Below, piece after piece: positions 55,459-64,000 of a stretch of 64,000 bases of DNA. The translations under genes and the position numbers were made by a program. Position 1 is the stretch's first letter. Each line of letters begins with the position of its first letter. This DNA is from Culex pipiens pallens (taxonomy: Eukaryota; Arthropoda; Insecta; Diptera; Culicidae), in assembly GCF_016801865.2 (NCBI RefSeq), contig NC_068938.1, positions 66,501,005-66,565,004 of the forward strand, read 5' to 3'. The notes under the pieces are model-generated. The model was not told the DNA's origin, did no database searches, and was given only the letters and a program-made list of their open reading frames with translations.

Positions 55459-57300
55459 AGAGCTTGTTTTTGGGGGTGGAGCTACTTCTTCTCCTTTATT
55501 ACATATTTCGTATTCCCGCAATAGGGTTGGTAGAAAATGGTAAATGGTAAAAAAAAATATACAATTGCCTTTTTCGGCAAAGTTGTAGGTTATGGCTATG
55601 GCTTAAAAAAAATAAAAAGTAAAGAAAAATCAAAATTTTTATTTTTTTTTGTTTCCTTAAACTAATAATGCTATTTTTTCGTAACAATTTTTTTAAACAA
55701 ATGAAAAGGTTTTTTGCTGCCAAACAAAATTTATTTTTAGGATGCATAATCCAATTTGCAAATGAAAATGTTTTTTTTTTTCAATTTGAAAGTATTTTAT
55801 GAAGAAGCAGAAGAAGCACTTCGCCAAATATATTTTCGGCAAGCTGAGAAAATTCATAGATTGTCCTTCATTGGTTGACTTTGTTGATCGGACTGCTGAT
55901 TACCAAGATACAGCATACAGCCTCTTAAAGCTTAAATTTTGAAACTATTGATAAGATTTTCAGTGTTAAAAAATGAAAGTTTTGTGATATTTTCTGCTCT
56001 TTTGTATACAAATATTTTCAAAAATTTAAAAATCAAACCCAACATTTGGAATATTAAAAACACATGTTTTTAGCCCTTTCAAAAGGTTACTTTTGATTCT
56101 GAAATTTCAAAATTAATCAGCAGTCCGAAAACAAAGTCAAAAAGCGGAAATTTGATGAAATTTTTCTCTACCTTTCTAAATAATTTTTGCAGGGATGTGT
56201 TTTCTTTCTTAAAATGAAAGAAGGAATATTTTTTTTGATAGCAAATGAGATTTTGCATTTAACAACGTTTTTTGAAATGTTGTTTTACAATATTTTCATT
56301 TTTTAAGAATTCGCATTATCCTAAACTTAAGCGCAAAATATTTCTTTTTTAGTCCCTTAATACATATAAAAAATCGAAAATTAAAAAAAAATCTCCCTGC
56401 AGTAACAAAAAGAAGTCAAATGAAATTTTTTATAATCTTTTACGTGTACCTATTTTTTTCTAAAAGTCCTAATCAAGTCGAGTAGATCAAGCCCTAAGTC
56501 GATCGAAAAATCCCATTTCCAAAATACAGATACAAAATAGCTTCAAACGTCAAATTAAAAATCTCGAAAAATAATCCAAATTCTAGATAACTACTCAGCA
56601 CACACATTTGTCTTATTCTTACCAAACTAGAGGTATTCAGATTAATTTTGACCACTTTTTTTTCAATGCGTTGGTGGAACAATTTGAATATTTAGAAAAG
56701 TGAATTCATGACTTTTGCCTAATATTTTTTATTCATTTGTGAAGGACTTATTCCATCCATCCATAAACCACGTCGAATGTTTTTTGGAAATCTATATGTT
56801 TAGGGAACAAAAACGCAACTTTTGATAAAGAAGTATGGACAAAAATTTTGGCGTATTTTTTGTACCAGTGTCAAATTTTTTTTTTCTAATATGTAAAATC
56901 AAATTTGCAATCGAAGGTACTTTACAGATTTTTTGAAAAAGTGCAACGATTAAGATCTAGCTACTTTAAGTTTAATGTTGACTGAAAATCCCATTTTTCG
57001 ATTCTTAAAAGTGGTGTTTATACGAATGTCCATTCCTGGAAAAATAATGGTGTGGAAAAATTCAAAAAAATTCCATTAAAATCGCCCTTAAGCTCTCTTA
57101 AGACATTCAACATTGAAAATTTTGTAATCAAGACTAACATTTCAAAAATTGACGTAATATTGAATGTTTACCTCTTTGAATGAAAAAAAAATATGAAGGA
57201 TCATCATTTTGTAGGGAGTTCCACAATTAACTTTGAATATCAATTTAATATTGCCAAACGCACCCTTTCTTGCTCCCCTCGAAATTAAAAAATAATCATG
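55459..57300. other. AT-rich sequence with foldback-F fragments
   Basis: 'tcggcaaagttgtagg' near 55570, 'tgagaaaattcatagattg' near 55845 and 'aagactaacatttcaaaa' near 57120 belong to family F. 56750-56800 has one decayed end of the GGGACCATCC MITE ('ccatccataaaccacgt'). The rest is A/T-rich. Confidence 0.45.
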
Positions 57301-58372
57301 CCATTCCATCTGATTTACAATATTTATTTAACTTATTAACTCGACCAACAACCACAACACCTTCCCGTGCCACCGAATTGATCGCATTTTATCGCGAACT
57401 GCGTATCACGTCGAAATTGCTGTTCATTGGAATCATCATCATATAAATAAGTTGAAGAAGCAAAAAAAAATGCCAAACGGAATTTCGGTAGCAAACGCGT
57501 AAAAATGTCGGGGCGCTCAGGGCTGGTCAAATTTATGACACTCTACCAATAAAACTGACCCACCGCCGCAGGGCAGGTCGCGGCGCAGGTTCGGGTTCGG
57601 AAGTTTTTGCCCCAAATTTATGATCCCGCTGCGGTCGGTTGGAAGGTCAGTTGAGGTTTTAACGTGGTGCAGGTTTTCGGTGAAGTGTTGAAGATGCGTA
57701 TGATTTGAAACTAATTTTAGGGGGATGCCTCGTGAAAATGTTCGAATTTTGGTACGGCGATTGGTGTCATTATTTTCATCAAAATATTTCTCACTCGACA
57801 GGATTCCTACATTATTATTATAAATGAGCGTTGTGTGTCATTTAATGACTGCATTTTTTATATTTTTGATTCAATTTGATTGCAGGGCATGATTTTATTC
57901 ACGATGTCATCCTTCAATGTATATAATTTGGAACCTGAGTGGAAGAAACGCATTTCGCTGATAAAAAAATATCTTTTAATTTTGAGAAAAAACAAAAGGT
58001 TTGACGACGAAAGTCTTCTCGCCAAAACTACAAGTGTTTTGCACTTAATACCACAGGTTGTAACGGTTTCCCCAGGAGATGAACTGTTCAAACAATTTAA
58101 CCAGTTGCTGACAGCTTTTATGTAGCGGGTTCTGTACCTCGAAATTATCCTGTGCATCCGTTGATTGAGCCTTCCGGAGAGTGTCAAATTATTTTCGACA
58201 CGAGAGTCTAAGTGTTTTCCCCCGAGAAGATCTTCCTAATGACCCCCCTTAAAAGGAGCCACAAACAGCTGCCATTTGGGGGTCCGCTAATCTGTTTCTT
58301 AAGCCATCTTATGGACCCCTGGATGTGCACCACTCGAGGCCCTCGAAATCGTGTGCGGTCGTCCGGTGTCTT

Positions 58373-58374
<2 letters not shown>
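57301..58374. other. Higher-complexity intron sequence with an unassigned ORF
   Basis: 57330-57700 is balanced, non-repetitive sequence. At 57880-58125 an 81-codon plus-strand ORF follows a good acceptor-like GATTGCAG (57879-57886) and contains LEPEWKKRISLIKKYLLIL. I do not recognise it, and it is not the missing KAT7 exon. A minus-strand ORF of 109 codons overlaps it. Low-confidence candidate exon or transposon relic. Confidence 0.3.

Positions 58375-58446
<72 letters not shown>
58375..58446 (+). repeat. (CA)n microsatellite, about 36 units
   Basis: An uninterrupted CA tract of about 72 bp. ORFs across it are by-products. Confidence 0.98.
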
Positions 58447-58449
<3 letters not shown>

Positions 58450-60000
58450 AAATATGGTTGATTACATTAAGCGTGCATTAGCAATTTATAAACTGCAAAT
58501 TTATGATCGCGTTTCTTGCCTTATTTATAAACACACAAACACACGCTGATACCAGTTTTGCAGTCGCATAAATATTGTTTTGTGCCACCACCCTTCTAGC
58601 GTGGCTTAAGCTTAAAACATTATTTCATTACGAAGCTGTGTGTTTGTGCGGTGATCTGACGGGTCGTAATTCGAGGCATTTTGGTTTTTTTTTAATTTGA
58701 AAATGGAACGCAGAAAGCCTTATTTATAGAAATTGCGAAGAAATTCTGTAAGTTTTTAGAATTATTGCAACTTCAAATTTATTATTTTCTAGTTTTTTTT
58801 TCTTCTTCATTACTGATTTCTCGTCGTTTGCAGTATTCAAAATAAGTATGTAATAAACACCAATAAAAGCAAGACTAATATTCCAAAAGAGCCAAACATT
58901 CAATATTACGCCCTTTTGTAATGTTAGTCTTGATTCCAAAAATTTCAAAATGTTGTTTCCTAAGAGATAGGAAAATTTCACGAATGTTTCAGGTTTTAAC
59001 ATTGAAAATCGGACCATTAGTTGTTGAGATATCGACATTAGAAAATGAAGGGTTTTTTGGGTTCAATTTTCCTGTTTCTTTTTCTTTAAGCCGCTGTATC
59101 TCAGCATCCAGAGGTCCAATCTTCATTGTCTTTTTAGACAATTTTATAGCAAATTTTCTGAACGTTTCAAAAACATTTGTTTCAGAAATGATAACCCACC
59201 CTATTTTTAAAAATCGAAAAGCTGCAAATATTTCACTGAAATCAAACTTTTTGTGGCTAGGGGAAATTCTCGTATGTTTGGCAGGTTAAGCACTCGCCCC
59301 TAATTCCGTCCAATTTGCTGGTTTTCACCATGTAAACAACTAATTTTGCGAAACTTTTGATAGAAACTTGCTTGCTCACTTCCTATAAAGCTATTAATCA
59401 CTCGATTTCAGTTGAAAACGCTTTTTATGAGCTGTAATTGAATGTCAAAGTGCTGATATGCCAACATTAGAGGCACGCTGGAATTAGATGCTGTTCCCCT
59501 ATATCTTGAATACGAAGCACTTTATCAAAAAATCTATAAAGTACTTTACGATTGCAAATTTAAATTGACATAAAAAATGACGTTAAGTAAATGTTATGTA
59601 TTAAATTTGGATTTTTTTTTTCCAAAAATCACTACTTTTTCTAAAAAGCATAACTTGGCGGCAACATTTTTGACCATACTTCTCTAGAGCTCAAATGCGG
59701 GTTTTTGTCCCCTAAAACATATCAAGAAATCTCAAAATCAAAAAATACAAAATTTAGGAAAATTTTGTAAAAAAAAGTTAATAGAAAAATGCACAAGATT
59801 TTTTTTTCCTGCGCCTATTTTGTTTCTAAGAACTGCCTCATCAATTTCTACAACTTTGCCGAAGACACCAATAAGATAAGAAAATTGTTTCAAAAGTTAC
59901 AGCTGCCAAAATTGTATGGGGACTTGTATGGATGAACCAATGTCACAAAACAACAAAATTTGAGACAAATCAAAAAATACAAAAAAAAATTGTTGAAATA
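58447..60000. other. Non-coding with foldback-F copy
   Basis: 58850-59990 carries family-F motifs on both sides of about 58910 ('cattcaatattacgcccttttg', 'atcggaccattagttg', 'caactttgccgaagacacc'), decayed. 58447-58850 is mixed sequence without a gene. Confidence 0.45.
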
Positions 60001-61299
60001 GGCCAATTTTGTAGAGAATTTCTCCATTTAACAAATACCTAAATACCTAAGAGTGTAACTCTTAAAAAAATACTCGTCTCCTTATTATACTTTTTTTCAC
60101 TAAATGCTGGATTCTCATTTTTTTATTTTCGAAATTTCTTGAAAATTTCTCTCTAAGACTTTGAAAATCAGATAGTTAGTTTCCAAATAATTCCAATCGA
60201 CAAAAATTAGTGTTTGTAATTGTCAACCCACTAACCTGTAACTTTCAACTGACGATATCTTAATAAATATTGGTTCGATTTTCAATGTTAAAAAATGAAA
60301 CTCTTATGATTTTTTTTGATAATTCAATAAAAAAATATTTTATAATTTTTGTTAAGGACCTGCAAGTTTGAAATAGGGAATACAAGGACAAAGTTTCATT
60401 AAAAAAAAACTATTAAGAAAAGTATATTTGCGAATACGGATTAAACTACTTTTTAGACTCTTTTAATTATTTTTTGGGCGATTTTTCCATGACATATTTA
60501 TGGATGACGCCTCATGTTATGCTTTGAACAAAATAATTAATCTTTCTGGAAACATTAAAGCACAAATTCCGATATTTATACATTGCTACAAATTTATTAA
60601 AAATAAAAGAAGAAAGGAGGATGAAGTTCTTAAAAATAAACCAAATGAGGAATGGAACTATAAACTTTGAGAACCACTGAAAAAATAATAATATCGATAA
60701 TTGAATTTCTCTTATTCATCTTTTTGGATCAAGTTCTTTTTTCTAATTTTGGATTTTGCAAAAATAATATTTTTTCAGAAATTTATGACATTGTAAAAAA
60801 AATCTCCATCCTGCACTGCAGCTTCACAAGAGTGTGTTTTTTGGCCATTTTAAGAGAAAATATCAAAGAAAATGTTTGTAAATTTTTGTTTTGAAGAATT
60901 ATAAAGTTTTCTACTCAGCTTTAAACAAAAAAAAAAACTTGAACTGGTAAACCCTGAATTTTTATTTATTTTTATTACACATTTGTTTCTGTATTTCAGA
61001 AATTTAGAAAATCACCATTCCTAAAAAAACTCGGATGAGATGTTGCATTGCCCTAAACATTAGTGCAAACGATGCTTTTTTAAATCCTCCTAAACATACC
61101 ACAGAAGAATTCGAATTAAAAAATACGGTTTTTTGAGAGTTCAACAAATCGATGTCTCTTGATAGGAAAACCAACTTTATACAAGAGAGCACATAGTCAT
61201 CGAAATGCTTCCTTTGATATCAGAATTGCATGAAAAAATATTGCTTAAAAAGTGACTAAATATAGTCTATTTTTAAAATTTCAGAATAATGTCTACTTA
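60001..61299. other. AT-rich non-coding
   Basis: A/T-rich throughout. The 75-codon ORF at 60667-60894 is composition-driven. Nothing else is supported. Confidence 0.4.
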
Positions 61300-62340
61300 A
61301 CTCTCTACTGCAAATTTTTTTTTCGATTTTGTTCCTTTTCCCGTGTTCAGGTGGTCATTTTGAGCAACTTTTGTTCTTATAAAATCTCTAATTCTCTTGT
61401 TTTATGTTTTCTTGTTTTATTTTTATTTGCATTTATCTTGTTTAGTTTATGTTTGTTTTTGGTAATATTTTGCCTATTATACCACCTCCCAGGGTTGTGA
61501 AAATATCAAAATATCAGCTCTCAGCAACTACAATTATCCCGCCCGAATATTCATGCCGTGTTTACACACTCGCGATTGACATTTTCCGTTTCTCTCTCAT
61601 TCCCGCTTGTACGATTATCCAACCCTCACAGCGTTTAACCATAAAAGCTGGCACAAAACCAATTTCTGCAAGCGCAGTTTTTTGGGACGTCATGCGTGGT
61701 CGGCTTCTAATAGCCATCTCGCGTTCTCTCATTTGCAGTTTTCGGAGAGATTGAGAGACTCAACGGTGAGAGCGCATAGTCGAGGAAAAGGGGAGGAGTG
61801 ATATCGCTGGGAATTACGAGACACAAGAAGAGATCTCGCAAGCTATAATAGCAGCCGCTATACTCTCGGATATTTTTGGTGCAAAGATAATCAATTGACA
61901 GCTTTTCTATCACTCATTTGCAACACTACCACCTCCTATCATTACATTTTCCATATCTATTTTTTATGTTTTTCCTTTTTTCTATTTTTTGCCTGTTTTT
62001 CAAATTTTCTGCAATAGAATGGCACCATTATAATTTAAAATGCAAAAAAAAAATGTAGAGGCATAGTCTGGGACACTACAAAAATTACTGCATACTTCTT
62101 TTTACTTAAAGTAAAGGAAATGTTAGTAAAAACACAGCCAAAGTTGACCCCAGAAAAAATACATTTTTAAAATCATTGACTAAGTCACATAAAATAAGTT
62201 AAACTATCAACCCTATTTTTTTAATACTAAGAGTTCTTCTTTCCAGTGCTTTTTAAAGATCAAAAATTGGTTGAAAATTGATTTTTGGCGATTTTTTAAA
62301 TCGAAGCCCGTCTAAAGGCGGGGTTAAGTTGAAGAGGGTT
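61300..62340. repeat. Dispersed repeat R, copy 2 (interrupted)
   Basis: Parallel to 33745-34375 over its length, but broken at the 'taccacctcc' site by the insertion 61490-61928. Its function and family are unknown. Confidence 0.7.
61490..61928. mobile_element. hAT-like insertion, 439 bp, 8-bp target duplication
   Basis: Flanked by identical ccacctcc (61482-61489, 61929-61936). The ends CAGGGTTGTGAAA and TTTGCAACACTA are imperfect inverted repeats. The paralogous repeat at 33934-33950 shows the uninterrupted site. The interior is balanced and contains GAGAG-type words; overlapping ORFs have no domain. Confidence 0.82.
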
Positions 62341-62782
62341 AACTTGAAGAGTCAAATTAAAACAGATATGTAGCGACAACCAAATGCAGGTGATTTTGTT
62401 CATCATTTATGCAAATTGTTACCCGCTCTAAATGCTAATTGATTATGCAATAAAAAGCACAATTATTTTTATTTCGATGACAACGTGCTCGAAACTTAAT
62501 ACCATTCTAACATGCAATAATTAGAACATGACACCCGTGCATATCCTTTCGCCCATGCAACAAAGTTGCATGCAAATCGATCAATTGGTGCTCATTTGTC
62601 CACGTCCACGCCCATCCAAAGCCCGCGGTTTGCAATCATGACACCTAGCCGGTTCAGCTGCCTTGTCACACACACCTCCAACTGGAAATTGGATAAATTA
62701 AGATGTTTGGCCGATATCCGGTCTGGAAAATTGCGTGACTTTGGCAGGAGGACGATTTGATCGGAATACATTGTATGGGCTG
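62341..62782. other. Higher-complexity non-repetitive segment
   Basis: Contains two atgcaaat octamer-like words, 'gctaattgattatgcaat' and repeated 'catgcaa' words: a composition seen in homeodomain-bound enhancers, though this is only suggestive. The ORFs have no domain. Confidence 0.3.
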
Positions 62783-62965
62783 CACGGTGAAAAAAAGTTG
62801 GGATATTACATCTGGAAATATTACCTCTTAAAATGTGTAAATTCACCACTATTTCAGTGTTTTGCCTCTCTTTCAGTATAAATTGAGGTAATATTACATA
62901 ACAAAAGAGGTAATATTATATCTAAGAATTTTACACAATCCAATTTGACACAATTTTTTACTGTG
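62783..62965. mobile_element. MITE with CACRGTRA ends (copy 2)
   Basis: Left CACGGTGAAAAAAAGTTGG and right CAATTTTTTACTGTG. The interior has 'ggtaatatta' / 'taatattac' pairs matching copy 1 at 21850-22064. TA follows on the right. Confidence 0.7.
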
Positions 62966-63844
62966 TATAAGAAGGCTGCCGAGCAACAGTTTGACAGCCC
63001 AACAGGCGCCCTATTGGGGCCAACCTCCGGCCAAAATCCGGTGTCGGTTCGTCATGGTTGTGGTCTTCCCGGAGGACCCAGGCGGCACCACGACACGTTG
63101 GGCCGCCAAGTACGAACTTGATATACAAGACAAATAAACAATTAAACCCCCCGAAATGATGACAGGCTGAAGGCGCTTGCAAACCCGGGACAGTGGCGTG
63201 TTTAGAGGTTCAGGATAGGGTTTCCAAACAGATTTTTTTTTGTGATCTCAAGGAATGATTGGTGGAAAATTCAAGAACCGGATAAGTACGATGAAAGAGT
63301 AAGTTAATTGCAAGAAATAATACAATTGCAGTACAGTGAAAACAGTCATTACCATTCGCATAGGGTGGTTCCCTAGACGAATGGACTTGGGTCCCATAAA
63401 TCGTCAAATATCAAGAGAAACTAACCTGAGCATACCATGGAGAATTTCCCTTATCCCCTGAAAAAGTGAACCATATCAAGCTTTTCCTTCTTCCAAATCT
63501 CGTTTCCTTAATCCCTGGTGTAAAAAAATATTGTTGAGATAGATTCTAACTGGCTACCCTATCACGTCACCTCCCAGACACACCTTCGGTAATAGCTTTC
63601 TTGCGTTCTCGAAGTGTACATTAATTTGCAATTTGGAATAAAATGTTGCCAAAAAGAGCAAGCAGCCGTTCAGCGGCTGGTCTTTCTTCCCGGGGTGAAT
63701 CGCAGCTGAGTTTGCTGCAATACCTCCAAGGCGTGTGCGATCAACGCCACAAAGCTCATTAGATTCTCCTCGGACAGCCTGGCAGTTCAACGAACGCTTC
63801 CTTTGGCAGGTTGCACCTTTGGCTCCACTAACCCGAGCAGGGGT
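62966..63844. other. Balanced non-coding sequence
   Basis: Mixed composition. A 140-codon minus-strand ORF runs 63976-63554, partly over the terminal palindromic repeat, and has no recognised domain. No exon is supported. Confidence 0.3.
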
Positions 63845-64000
63845 AAATAACACGGGAATACCAAATTTTGGTATTACTTGGGCAAATAACAGCGACCAAA
63901 ATGTGCCCTTGGTTGCCCAGTAATAGATGGTAAAATACCATGAAATCATACCAAAATCTTGTATGTGGAAGGGCACAACAATACCAAACCATGTTATTCC
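63845..64000. mobile_element. ATACCAAA-type palindromic repeat running off the window
   Basis: Repeated 'aataccaaa' / 'tttggtatt' words ('ataccaaattttggtatta' is a near-perfect palindrome at about 63857). It ends at the window edge, so the element is incomplete. Confidence 0.5.

Overview
The window looks like gene-poor, repeat-dense DNA from a culicine mosquito; Culex or a close relative is my best guess. The grounds are an AT-rich background packed with short terminal-inverted-repeat elements and foldbacks, tRNA-derived SINEs of the kind described in Culex, a Jockey-type gag ORF, and coding exons that read as an insect MYST acetyltransferase. No species can be fixed from sequence alone.

The only host gene I can support is a KAT7/HBO1-type MYST histone acetyltransferase, the chameau (chm) orthologue. 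Three consecutive exons of its catalytic domain are visible: 2787-2880 on the minus strand, then 48549-48706 and 53750-53845 on the plus strand. They join in perfect reading phase (94 nt ending in a one-base split codon, 158 nt beginning with the other two bases, then 96 nt) and give 116 continuous residues of the HAT core. The first exon nevertheless lies on the opposite strand from the other two, and a 100-N gap at 30709-30808 sits between them. The simplest reading is that the contig before the gap (1-30708) is placed backwards in the scaffold. If so, nearly everything here is intron of one gene, and the introns have been filled by mobile DNA. Exons upstream and downstream of these three were not found.

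Layout. 1-30.7 kb: a Tc1-like MITE, the minus-strand exon, an ORF1-only non-LTR retroelement with a 14-bp target duplication (3535-5306), several MITE families, two elements with inverted ends that carry a tRNA-like Pol III promoter, a large foldback family (6.9-8.7 kb and many fragments), two tRNA SINEs with perfect target duplications, an inverted-repeat element containing a 164-bp tandem array (16.5-17.75 kb), and a 1351-bp foldback with a 10-bp target duplication (25.2-26.55 kb). 30.8-48.5 kb: more MITEs, a 10-bp satellite (35.3-36.1 kb), a foldback, a 1.4-kb hAT-like element (37.9-39.3 kb), then about 7 kb of three unrelated tandem arrays in a row (9-bp, 8-bp and 148-bp units; 40.67-47.64 kb). 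48.5-64 kb: two exons, more foldbacks, pogo-like MITEs with a nested SINE, a CA tract, and a hAT-like insertion whose empty site is preserved in a paralogous repeat.

Long ORFs in 40.6-47.7 kb are by-products of tandem repeats, not genes. Between the repeats lie several higher-complexity segments (for example 9.4-10.4, 14.2-15.1, 19.8-21.2, 26.6-27.1, 28.3-28.9, 31.6-32.7, 39.4-39.9 and 62.35-62.78 kb) that may be intronic regulatory DNA; I cannot assign functions to them.
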